The position numbers and the translations under genes were made by a program. DNA of 64,000 nucleotides, taken from NCBI GenBank assembly GCA_020226215.1, contig CM035236.1, forward strand, positions 2,237,001 to 2,301,000, in the 5' to 3' direction. The notes beneath the pieces were generated by a model. That model did no database searches. It was not told the DNA's origin and was given only the letters and a program-made list of their open reading frames with translations. The DNA is from Sindora glabra (taxonomy: Eukaryota > Streptophyta > Magnoliopsida > Fabales > Fabaceae). Positions 21,803 to 33,199 of this stretch are shown piece by piece. Position 1 is the stretch's first letter, and every line of letters begins with the position of its first letter.

Positions 21803-24800
21803 TTATTCAATCTTAATACCGCTTATTTCCAGGTTGTTTAGCTTCTTGGGTCTCTTGTAATTCTTTAACAAGAGAGAGGAGCAGACAACACTGACGGAAG
21901 ACGCAGCCATTGCAGCTCCAGCAATCCATGGCGGTAGTCTGAATCCAGTGGATGGGTAAAGGGTGCCGGCAGCAACTGGGATGGCCAAAAGATTGTAACC
22001 TAGAGCCCAAAAATAGTTTAGACGTATACGGGAGAAAGTTTTCTTGGCAAGATCAATGGCAGTTATTATATCTTCCAAGCTGTTCTTCATGAGAACAATG
22101 TCAGCAGCCTCAATGGCTATATCTGTACCAGCACCAATTGCTATTCCAACATCTGCTGCTACAAGTGCTGGTGAGTCATTGATGCCATCTCCCACCATTG
22201 CTACAGTGTGGCCTGAAATCTGTGTTTTAATGAAGTTAGTAAGCAGAGACTTGGCTCAAAATATTCTGATCTTAACTGAAGTGAAATTGTTTGTTGCCCT
22301 GAAGTTTAAGCATGTCATTCAATGCCTACGTGGTAGAATTCGTACGGTGGGATCAGTACATAATTGAGGCTAATTTAAACTAGGGTAATATAACTCGAAT
22401 TGAAGTAATGCATTTGCATATGACACTATATAATAAATTAAGATCGCAGAAATGGGAGGCCATCCCAGAATAATTGGAGTATAATGCTTTCTTGAGTTTG
22501 GTTGTGTTTAAAGATCCATAACTCGGACGAATTTAGACTTCTATTGTACCTGCAAATCTTTGACTTTGTTTGCTTTATGTTCGGGAAGGGCTTCTGCTAT
22601 GACAGTTTCAATACCAACTTGTCTGGCAATGGAATTGGCAGTTCCCCAGTTATCACCGGTCACCATGACGCTCTTGATTTTCATGGTGTTGAGAATGGAA
22701 ATAACTTCTGCAGCACCTGGTTTCAATGGGTCAGATACGGCCAGAACTCCGACAATTTCTCCGTCTAGGGATATCAGAATCCCAGTTTGAGCCATGCTTT
22801 CAGCTTCTGCTAGTTCTTCTTCAACATCCACTGACATGTCTATGTTATGATCCAGCATCAACTTCTTATTTCCAACCATTATTTCCTTGTTTTGAACAGT
22901 GGCCTTTACTCCGTGACCCGAAATGGATATAAAATCATTTGCTTCTGGCCAGGCAGGGTTCTGTTCATCCTTAATGATCTTCTTTGCATGCTCAACAATG
23001 GCCTTGGCTATTGGGTGTTCGCTGTTCACCTAATATAGAGTTACCTCTCATTATTATTGCATGTCATATCATGCATATTTATTTATGCTCATCAGAGGAA
23101 GCCCTACCTCTGCTGCTGCAACAAATTCGTAGAATTCTCGGAGCGCCATATTTCTAAAGACTTTCGTATTAACAACCACAGGCTTCCCAATTGTCAGAGT
23201 CCCTGTCTTATCAAACACGATGCAATTCACCTGCAATATTGTAAGTTGCAAGTTTCTGATATCGATACAAGGAGACTAGAAAACCTTTTTTTTCTTTTTG
23301 GAGAGCCACATAGCAACCAAGTAATGCTACACTACACTAGTTTATTTTATCTTAAAAACTATGCCGACGCAATTGACAAAATCTGATATAAATAGACCTT
23401 GTTCAAATTTTGCTAACTATATATGCGAGTGCACTTAATTGAACGAAGTTAGGTGCATATATCATTTTCCTTTTATGTACTCACCTTATGTGCCCTTTCT
23501 AAAGCTTGGCCCCCTTTGATCAACACACCTTGGGTCGCACCCACTCCTGTACCAACCATGACAGCTGTAGGAGTTGCCAGGCCAAGAGCACAGGGGCAGG
23601 CAATGACCATGACAGACATCCCAAACTGAAGAGCAAGCTCAAAGCTGTTCATGGAGGATGGTATCCAAGATGTTGGATATGCATGGAATTGTCCGGCCAA
23701 AAACCAGGAAAGCCAGGTTGAAAGTGAAAGCACGATGACCTGAAAAAGAAAAGCCTTAGTGTGCAAAACGAAATTCCAAGGAGCACAAGAGAAACATAAT
23801 TGTATGGAGTATGCTCACAAGTGGCACAAAGTACTTGGAAATGTGATCTGCCAGCTTCTGAACAGGAGCTTTAGCCATCTGGGCAGACTCAACAAGACGA
23901 ACAATCTGAAAGAGGGCACTTTCTGATCCGACCCTTGTCACTTTCACATGCAAAACACCATTCTCATTCACAGTGCCTCCAATCACCATATCACCTTTCC
24001 TCTTCGCTACCGGCCTAGCCTCGCCTGTTATCATGCTCTCATTTATGTGGCTTTGTCCCCATGTCACAAAACCATCTGATGCTACTTTTGCGCCCGGAAC
24101 AATCTTGATCACATCATTCTTTTGTATCAGCCTGTTGTCAATCTGACGTTCGCCAAGCACATTTTCTTCATCATCCACCTTTAACAAGGTTGCTGTCTCA
24201 GGAGTTAAGTCCATAAGCTTCGCAATGGCCTGAGACGTCTTTCCCCTTGCCAAAACCTCCAAATACTTCCCCAGTAGAATGAACGAAATCAGCGTCGCAC
24301 TGGTCTCAAAGAAGTCGTTGCCCCTAAAATTTCGAGAGAAGGCAGCTCTTCCCACAACATAGACAGAATAGAAGTAAGCAGCATTTGTTCCTAATGCAAT
24401 CAAAACATCCATGTTAGCCGAACCTTTCCGCAGAGCTTTGTAGGCACCAACATAAAATCTTCGGCCTATGATAAGCTGCACTGGGGTTGCAAATTCCCAC
24501 TTCAGGATCAGTCCAATAGTCAGCATATTGACAATTTTGATATCCAAAGCATGCTTTATTCCAGGGATATACATAAGGACCATGGATGTTAAAAAAACAG
24601 GAATCGTGAATCCTAAACTCCATACAAAGAATTTGAAGTACTGGTTAATTTCCTGCTGTCTCAGAGTTTCTTTTCCTCCTTCATTTGGAAATATCATTGC
24701 TTTGAAACAACCAGAACCCGTAGATTCTATGACTTCAATAAAGGTTCTAGGCCCTGTCAAATATGGTTTATAAGCAATTGCAACTTTGTTAATGTCTGGA

Positions 24801-27800
24801 TATATGTCTACATTTTCAACGCCTGGGAGTGCTTGAAGAGACTTTTCAATTGCTCCCATGGACTGGTCATTTTTAGTGCCATCAATTTTGAGTTCAATCT
24901 TGCTTATGTGTTCTCCTGAGCTTATTAGTATGGCTTCAAATCCAGTATCTTCTATGGCTTCTAATATCTGATTGTATCTCAAAATCTTAGGGTCATAGTG
25001 GACTTGTGCTTCTTCAGTTGCCAAGGCCACTTGTGCTTTGTGGACCCCACCAATGACTTGTAAGGCTGATTCAATAGTTGAAGAACAAGATGTACATATC
25101 ATGCCCTTTATGTGAATTCGGCAGATTTGAGATGAAGTGTCATTATGGGATTCATCTTGAATGATCTCTGCTTGAAATCCAGCATCTTCAATTGTTTCAC
25201 GTACTGTCTCCTCCTATGTTTTGAACACAAACTGATCAAATACAAGCCAAGTATCATGGTTTTGACAAATTAGCTGTTTCTTAGGGGGGAAATGATAAAT
25301 TAATTGTTTGGCAGAAATGAAAGTTTATAAAATGTTGAAAATGTGCCTTAGGAATCTGTTAGAGTTTGTTTCAATTAACTATTTTTTTTGTTAGTGGGTT
25401 TTCAGTTCCTATTTTTTTGCTAAGTTGTTAGTTGTGTTGACTACAATATTGGGGCATGATCCTTCATTCTAGCATCTTTCAAATGTATTTAAGTATGGGT
25501 TATCCTTAATGAAAAATGCAACTTATATTCCTTCCTTTGTTTTTCTATTCTCTACCTTACGTTATTGTTAAGAAAAAATAACATTTGGTATCATAACTTT
25601 CCTCTTAAAGGGACTTGTGGGTGAACTAAGTGAAACCCACCAAAAACAAAAAGCCTAAACAACTCGCTTCAATCCATCAAATAAATGGATTCCAAAATAC
25701 CCTTCACAATACTAGCACCACCTATGTTTAATGGTAAAAATTATCATGTCTGGATAGCCAAAATGGAGGCATATCTAGAGGCAAATGATCTTTGGGAAAC
25801 TGTTGAGGAAGACTACGAAGTTCCTCCTTTACTAGACAATCCAATGGTGGCTCAGCTAAAAAATTATAAGGAAAAGAAAGTAAGGAAGTCAAAGGCAAAA
25901 ACTTCTTTGTTTACTGCTATCTCACCAACAATTTTCACTAGAATTATGACTATGAAGTCTGCATTTAAAATTTGGAATTTCGTCAAGAATGAATATGAAG
26001 GAGATGAAAGGATCAAGGGAATGCAAGTGCTTAATTTGTTCAAAGAATTTGAGATGCAAAAAATGAAAGAGTTAGAGATAGTCAAAGAATATACTAATAA
26101 ACTTCTTAGCATTGTTAACAAGGTAAGATTGCTTGATTAGAATAATTTAGAAAATACTTGTGACTATCCCTGAAAGATTTGAAGCTACTATTTCTTCCTT
26201 AAAGAATACTAAAGATTTGTCAAAGATAACCTTGGTAGAGCTTTTAAAAGCTTTGTAGGCCTTAGAACAAAGAAGAATAATAAGGGCAAAATGTTCTATG
26301 GAAGGAGTATTGAAAGCTAAATTACAAATTAACTAAGGAGAAAAAGACAAGAAAAGGAAAAATAAAAAGATGAATTCCAGCACATAAGAAGCAATTGTTA
26401 ACATAAACAATAATGGAGAAAAAAACAAAAAGTTTCCTCCTTGTAAACATTGTGGCAAAAGGGTTATCCTCTTTTCAAATATTAGAGAAGACCTAGTGTC
26501 CAGTGTGATAAGTGTGATAAGCTAGGGCATCATGAGAGAATTTGTAAACATAACTTTTAACAAAAGAATGAAGCTTAAGTTGCAAATTAGTAGGAGGAGG
26601 AATAGCTATTGTTTGTAGCAATTTGTTTTACAAGCAGTAGTTCAAGTGAATATTGGCTAGTGAATACTGATTGTACCAATCACATGGCCTATGATCAAGA
26701 GCTTTTCAGAGAGCTAGATAGATTAGAAGTATCAAAAGTTAGAATTAGTAATGGTGAACTCATTATTGTTAAAGGAAAATGAATTGTAGCCATTGAAATT
26801 TGCATAGGTAGAAAATTAATTATTGATATTTTGTACGTATTTGATATTGAATAAAACTTGCAAAGTGTGAGACAATTAAATGAGAAGGGATTTAAAGTCA
26901 TATTTGAAAATAAGCAATGTTTAATCAAGGTTATTAATAATAAGGAAGTCTTTAGAATCAAAATGAGAGGTAAGAGTTTCTCATCGGATCCAATGAAGGA
27001 TGAGCAAGTAGCTTATCCTATCACTATAAGCAACATAGAGACATGGCATAAGGGGCTAGGCCATTTTCCTCTTGTTGCAATATTGAATATTGCAAAGGAA
27101 GGAGCTAGTTCAAGCCTTACCTTACCTAAAGTCTAAATTACCAAGTTGTAGGGCTTGTCAATATGGTAAGCAAGCAAGACTACCTTTCAAACAATCAACT
27201 TGGAGAGCAATTAAAAGGTTGTAATCAATTCACATGGATTTGGTTAGACTTTAAAGGACTCCTTCACTTAATGGGAGTAAATATTACATTGCCTTTATAA
27301 TGATTTCACTAGAATATGTTGGATTTATTTCCTCAAGTTCAAGTTAGAGGTTATAGGTATGTTTTGGAGATTTAAGTAGTGGATTAAGAACTAAAGTGGT
27401 TACAAGATCCAAATTTTAAGGTTTGATAATGACAAATAGTATACCTCAGAACAATTCTATCTATTTTGTGAAGAGGCAGGCATTGAGCATCAACTTACAA
27501 CTCTATACACTTCTTAATAAAATAGAGTTAATGAAAGAAAGAATAGTACGATAATGGAAATAATTAGATGTATGCTTCATGAGAAAGAACTACCCAATAA
27601 ATATTAGGCAAACATTGCAAATATTGCAGTATTTTTACTGAATAGACTTCCCACCAAAGTAGTAAATGGGAAGACTCCTTTTAAGGCCTAGTATGGTTAC
27701 AAGCTTTCATTGAAAAATTTAAAAGTATTTGGATGCTTGTGTTTTACTCATGTGCTACAGATTAAAAAAGACAAGCTATATAAGAAAGCTGAACTATAGC

Positions 27801-30800
27801 TCAATATCTAAAGCTTATAGAGTTTTTCAACCTCACACAAAGAAAATTCTAATAAGTAAAGATGTGCACTTCATGGAGAATAAGCATGGAGTTGGAATAA
27901 TATAGAAAAGAAGTTAATTGCTAATCTTTTACAAAATCAGGATGAGTTAATTGATGAGCCTCCTATGAAAGGCACTATATTACTTTCTAATATTTATTAA
28001 AAATGTAATATTGCTATTATTGAACCAATAAGATATTAGGAAGTAGAAAAGGATCCCAAGTGGAGGGTTGTAATTCAAGAAAAGTTGTCCATGATTGAAA
28101 AAAATTAAACTTGGAAATTAATTCAAAAACCTCATGATAAAAATGTCATGGGTGTTAAATTGGTATTTATAACAAAATTCAATCCTAATGGTTCTATAGA
28201 CAAGCACAAAGCAAGGCTTGTGGTGAAAGGTCATGCACAAATATTTGGGTTTGATTATTTTGATACTTTCACTCCTGTTGCCAGACTTGATACAATCAGA
28301 TTGCTACTTGCCATTGTAGCATAAAAAGAATGGCAAGTGTTTCATATGGAAGTTAAGTTGACTTTTCTTAATGGATTTCTACATGAGGAGATTTATACTG
28401 ATTAGTCAGAAGGCTTTGTAATCAAAGGTTAGGAAGATAAAATTTACTTACTAAAAAAAAGCCCTCTACAGCTTAAGACAAGCACCAAGGGTTTGCTATA
28501 GTAGAATTAATAATCATTTGTTGAGTTTAGGCTTTTAGAAAAGCCTATTAGAAGCTACACTCTATGTTAAGCATTTTAGTGTAGAGATTCTAATTGTTTC
28601 TTTGTATGTTGATGATCTTTTGGTGACAAAAAGTAATTCAAAACTTATTGATGAATTTAAGTAAGAAATGAAGAGTGTTTTGAAATGACAAATCTTGGTC
28701 TTATGACCTATTTCTTGGGAATGGAGGTCACTCAAAGGAAGCATGAAATTTTTATTTCTTAGAAGAAGTATGCAAAGATGATCCTTAAGAAATTTCACCT
28801 TGATGACTGCAAAGCAATGAACACTCCTATGAATCAAAAGGAGAAGTTCAACAAGGAGGATGGAGCTAATAAAGTCGATGAAGCTTGTTTCAGAGGATTA
28901 ATAAGGTGTTTAATGTACCTTATAACAATAAAGGCTGACATCCTATTTGCAATAATTATTCTATCAAGATTCATGCATTGTGCTAGTGAATTGCACTTAA
29001 AGGCAGCAAAAAGAGTTGTAAGATACATTAAAGGAATTGTCAATAATGGAATAAAGTATTGCAAGGTACAAATTTTTAGATTATTTGGTTATTCTAACAA
29101 TGACTAGGTAGGTTCTTTAAATATATGAAAAGTACTTCAAGGTACTGTTTTAGTATGGGTTTAGGTGCTTTCTTTTAGTGTTCCAAAAGGCAAGAAATAA
29201 TAGTTCAATCAATAGCAAAAGTTGAGTTCACTGTAGCAACAATAGCTGTCAATCAAGCTATTTGGTTCAGGAATATCCTAGCATATCTACATTTGGAACA
29301 AGACCAAGGCACAAAAATCTTGGTGGACAATCAAGTAGCAATCTTAATCTCACATAATCCTATTTTACATGAAAAGACTAAACATTTCAATGTCAAATTG
29401 TTTTATTTGAGAGAAGTGCAAAAAAATGGAGATGTAAACTTAGTTTATTGCAAAACAGAGGACTAAGTTGTTGATATTTTTGCTAAGTCCTTTTCACTTA
29501 GTAGGTTCGAATTTCTGAGTAATAAACTTGCAGTTTGCAACTTCCAAGGCAAGGATGAGTGTTGAAAACATGCCTTAAGAATCTATCAAAGTTTGTTTCA
29601 ACTACCTTTTTTTTTTGTTAGTTGGTTATTAGTTCCTATTTTTTTGCTAAGTTGTCAGTTGTGCTAACTAGAATATTGGGGCATGATCCTTTATTTTAAC
29701 ATCTTTCAAATGTATTTAATCTAAGTTATCCTTAATGAAAAATGCAGGTCATATTCCTTCCTTTAATTTTCCGTTCTATGCCTTACATTATTGTTAAGAA
29801 AATAACATAGAAGTAGAGCTATATTAAGCATGTTTTAAGCTCAGAGTTCTAGTTCCATATTCTTTCAGCCAACCAGATTTCATTCAACAAAAGATAATAC
29901 ACAAATTGTTCATTGCAGACTCTGATGAATATAAAACATTCTATATACAACAAACACAATAACTTAACCCAAAGCTACGAGGAAGAGATTTTGAAAAATC
30001 ATTGTAAAATATATTAGAGACTAAGCAGCATGGAAATACGAAGGTCTATAAACTCAGACACATCTTTCATTGTGATTACCGTGCATTATTTATTACTGAC
30101 ATTTTTCTAGCAAGATCTCCATATCCACCTTTCAAGTTTCTGGTGGAATTCTAATGCAACATACGTTTTCCATGTAGCATACTGTTTAATGAAAAAATGA
30201 TGAAAAAAATCAGCCATTAGTTCTAACAGTACAACAAGAGTTTTATTTTTTCTTCATATCTTCATGTTTCCACTTTCCAGATATCGTGATCATTCAATAA
30301 ACAAGAAAAGTGGAATATCTTAATTTAAAATGTTATCCGGAAATGGATGATTAATTAGGAGGGGAGAAAAGAGAAGTGGAGCATCAAGTCATTAAAATAA
30401 GTGGTAGGACACCTAAAGGTAGAGGAACACTCATGTATAATGATGAGACATGGCATATATAATAGAAAGATACAATTTTTATTATATATCTATCTGTGAA
30501 ATGAAAAAAGGTAAATATGTCCGGCGGTGACCTTCCTCGGGCCATAAATCTGGTGCACAAGTGGATGAGGAAGGCCACGCTTCATTTTTAAATCGAAACT
30601 TTCTAGATATATGGCTTGTAACGAGTTTTTTTATATTTTGTAAAATAATTATAGCCAAATAATCATTGAGAATGATTCCAAAGGATGGTTTCTGAAACAG
30701 GATTATTATATATTATCATGTGCCAGTACTTTACGTCTTTTTATTTTGTTAAAATGATGCCTCTTACGATTCCTTGTCAATTGCGAATCTAAAAACACAC

Positions 30801-31825
30801 GGCATATGCTTTCAGATCAAAAGACCCATAAAAAGAAACTCCATCATCTCTGAACAAGTCGTGACCCTCAAGCTTAGACAAATAAATTCATTATGCAATT
30901 AGCTTCTTTTCTGAAAATGATATACATGATTACTTGATTCTCTGTCTCTACTGTGGCCACTTCATTTGCCATCCATTTTTTTGGTTGCATATATATATAT
31001 ATGTGTGTGTGTGTCGTCTTTGCGAGTTAAATCAGGAATTGAGGACCAACATGCTCAACTTTAATCAAGAAACAACGGTGAAACATGCAGACCATTAGCA
31101 TTTTAATGAAACAGTGATATTTGATATTATTTTAGGAGTTTTGGTTCCTGTTAAGCCTGAGATTGAAATCTAAGACTAAACATTCATACCTTAAGTGAAT
31201 TATTATTCTTATCGTTATATATATCTTAAAAGTTAAAAGGGCATTTGCTTTGTTAGAACATCAGCGTCTAATTCAGTCCACAGAATGAAAGAAGGAAAAA
31301 AAAAAGGGGCTTTGAAGGAATGCCATGCTTGTAAGTTTTATCCAACAGGTAAAATTAAGAATAACGATAAACAAATGAATAATGATATATAATTTTTTTT
31401 TTATATATTTTCAGGAGTAATTATATTTTAGTGACTTCAACTTATCGGAACAGTAATCCAATCACAATCTCAATAGGCTAATGTTAACAGGCTATTAGAG
31501 TCCATGAAAGACAAACCAAACTTACGCTGACAATTGCTGGGTAGTAAAGGACCTGAGCTTTGTTGTTCAGGACATCAACAACTGCTTCATGGATTCCAGG
31601 CAAGCGTTTGACGGCCTTTTCTACCGAACCAGCACAGGCCGCGCATGTCATTCCGACCATCTGGAAGACAGCTTTGGTCTCTGAACCTAATTCTTGAACT
31701 TTCCTTATTTCCGGCGACTCACCTTTGGGATACCTTGTCATTGAAGGATAGTGCGGCTGCGGCGACAAGTTGCCACAGCAATCATGGTAGCTGAAGCATG
31801 ATAAAGCCTTAAGCTTGGTAGACAT
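21803..31825 (-). CDS. HMA5-type copper-transporting P1B ATPase (HMA5-B), large intron 1
   Basis: Cu(I)-exporting P1B-type ATPase. HMA5 in Arabidopsis acts in root copper detoxification. Exons in transcript order: 31825-31526, 25213-23819, 23739-23485, 23230-23108, 23029-22550 and 22219-21803. Phases are all consistent, giving 989 residues with no internal stop. Two N-terminal metal-binding domains carry CxxC at C61/C64 (GMTCAAC) and C140/C143 (GMICTSC, with Ile for the usual Thr). Next come the TGE actuator motif, the CPC copper site at 613-615 in a membrane helix, DKTGT with phosphorylated Asp657, the HP motif at His696 and the GDGIND hinge in exon 6. Intron 1 is 6312 bp because a Copia element sits in it on the opposite strand. 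The last intron must use the upstream AG (22220-22221). The next AG seven bases on would shift frame. A Copia-type LTR begins about 120 bp upstream of the start codon. Confidence 0.93.
25333..25583 (+). repeat. 5' LTR of the intronic Copia element
   Basis: 251 bp, TG...CA ends. Aligns along its whole length with 29560-29807 with scattered mismatches and short indels. Confidence 0.92.
25586..25597 (+). other. Primer-binding site of the intronic Copia element
   Basis: TGGTATCATAAC starts two bases after the 5' LTR. The first eight bases match the TGGTATCAGAGC site complementary to initiator Met-tRNA that most plant Copia elements use; the last four are partly diverged. Confidence 0.75.
25685..26560 (+). 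pseudogene. gag remnant of the intronic Copia element
   Basis: An open frame of 151 codons (25685-26140) begins MDSKIPFTILAPPMFNGKNY, followed by the W-rich and YLEANDLWE segments of Copia gag (UBN2/DUF4219 type). It ends at a premature TAG. The frame is traceable further to a CCHC zinc knuckle, C-x2-C-x4-H-x4-C, at 26503-26544 (CDKCDKLGHHERIC), whose spacing is still perfect. Several stops lie between. Confidence 0.85.
26640..29555 (+). pseudogene. pol remnant (protease, integrase, RT, RNase H) of the intronic Copia element
   Basis: The protease site is corrupted: NTDCTNHM at about 26660-26685 where Copia has D(S/T)GCTxHM. Integrase zinc-finger residues are visible at about 27040-27170 (HKGLGH and CRACQYGKQ). 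Reverse transcriptase runs from about 28140, with FDTFTPVARLDTIR and the catalytic YVDD at 28604-28615. RNase H runs from about 28860 to 29520 and ends in a Copia-like EFLSNKLAVCNFQGK segment just before the 3' LTR. At least a dozen stops interrupt the frame, many where Copia proteins have Gln. Confidence 0.85.
29560..29807 (+). repeat. 3' LTR of the intronic Copia element
   Basis: 248 bp copy of the 5' LTR, immediately after the pol remnant. A weak purine tract (AAGGCAAGGATGAG) precedes it. Confidence 0.92.
29808..31525 (-). other. Remainder of HMA5-B intron 1
   Basis: Intronic, with no gene. An AT/GT microsatellite lies at about 30989-31014. The original intron without the Copia insert would be about 1.8 kb, against 837 bp for the same intron in HMA5-A. 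Confidence 0.7.
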
Positions 31826-31943
31826 GTTTGATGTATGATTTTCTTTATCTCTGCAAATTGCACTTTCAAGATTGGTTTTGATTATATATGGCTAAATTGA
31901 GGCTTACTTATATTAGTAAAATATGGATGTGTAGTCTGAGGCA

Positions 31944-32540
31944 TGATACAAATTACTGTCTTTAAGGAATTATTCAAACTTCTTGTGTGGAATTTGAATT
32001 AATAATTTCTTCAGGATTCAATAGACTTTTTTATCCTGAAATTGCATGATTAGAATAGGAAGCGAGCAGTAGGAAAATAAAACCCAACTAGGGAAAAAGT
32101 GATTTTAGAGAAAGTTATTGTAGATATGTATATTGTGTAAAATGAGAGGAATAGTATACTATTTATAAGTTAAGAAATATAATCATTGAAAAATAGTTGT
32201 TGAAAATATAGCTGTTAGAAATATGGTTGTTAAAAATATAGTTATTGGGAAATAAATGTTTAAATAATTGTTGGAAAATAAATGTTAAAATGACTATTGA
32301 GAAATAAATGTTCAAATAAATATGTTGACATTTCAAATTTTACTAAAGCTAAAATCTGATTTTGCAAAAAATGAGCTTGGGCCTGGCCTTACGTGTTATT
32401 TACATATAGGGGACCTTTTTTTTCCTTGTCATTTTATATAAAAAAGAAGTTTCATAAATAAACTTTCTTTTGAGGCTAAACTTGTCCAATGTGGGACTTA
32501 ATCTTTTGAAATACTACTCAGTGTATAATAATCCTTTACA
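31944..32540 (-). repeat. 3' LTR of the second Copia-type element, adjacent to HMA5-B
   Basis: Aligns with 36334-36875 as a direct repeat. It ends about 120 bp upstream of the HMA5-B start codon and is transcribed, if at all, in the same direction as HMA5-B. Confidence 0.8.
32159..32167 (-). promoter_or_regulatory. TATA box in the LTR pointing towards HMA5-B
   Basis: On the minus strand the sequence reads TATAAATAG, a canonical plant TATA box, in the position expected for the U3/R border of the LTR. A transcript starting about 30 bp downstream would reach the HMA5-B ATG after roughly 300 nt. The same box is present in the other LTR at about 36549-36557. Confidence 0.5.
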
Positions 32541-33199
32541 TATTTCAAAAGACTTATAAACAAAGAAGAAGAAAGAAATAGGTAAAGAATCTTTGCTAGG
32601 TTCCCAAATAAATTTAAATAATCAATTAGTGTTTTTATAAATTATGAACCAAATTTAGAAAGAAAGAGACTTAATTTACAGAATTATCAATGAAATATTT
32701 AGTTTTTATGAACCAATAATCTCTTATTGTAAAACAACAGTTTCACCAATCAATTCATATTTGTAAATGATTTTCTTGTGCAACACAATTTTGCACTAAT
32801 AGCCATGCGCATGCCTGGCAGTTCATAAGTGCTCTAAAGATCTTGCTAGTATTTTATAAGAGTAGCCCCACTTCACACTCATATAGGTGAATCCATCAGG
32901 TGTACACTGCAATTAAATATACTACCCATAAGGGTCAAGCTCATCGTTACATATAATTTACAATTTTAAAGCACTATTCACATATACTATAAGAAGGACA
33001 CATAAAATTAATTCTAGTATTTTTAAAACTAAAATTGACTTGTTATTACCTATATGAACCTAATTCATAGGATCGCCAATCATATAAGTTGAGTTACCAT
33101 TAATATTAATTTTTTAAAATGGCATTAGTCCTATTTCCCTTGATGTTTTAATTATTTATTTTTTACCTAAGGTTTTCATCAAAGAACTAGATAAATTTC

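Larger units (their letters stand above)
25333..29807 (+). mobile_element. Ty1/Copia LTR retrotransposon in intron 1 of HMA5-B, decayed
   Basis: Direct LTRs at 25333-25583 and 29560-29807 each begin TGTTGAAAA and end AATAACA. The flanks TAAAA (25328-25332) and TAGAA (29808-29812) look like a 5-bp target duplication with one change. Internal order on + is gag, zinc knuckle, protease, integrase, reverse transcriptase, RNase H, which is the Copia order. The LTRs differ at many positions and the coding region carries many stops, so the insertion is old and cannot be autonomous. It is antisense to the host gene. Confidence 0.93.

Noticed and set aside
22213..22219. Apparent frameshift at the start of HMA5-B exon 6
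   Set aside because: It disappears if the acceptor seven bases upstream is used, which also restores the exon length seen in HMA5-A.
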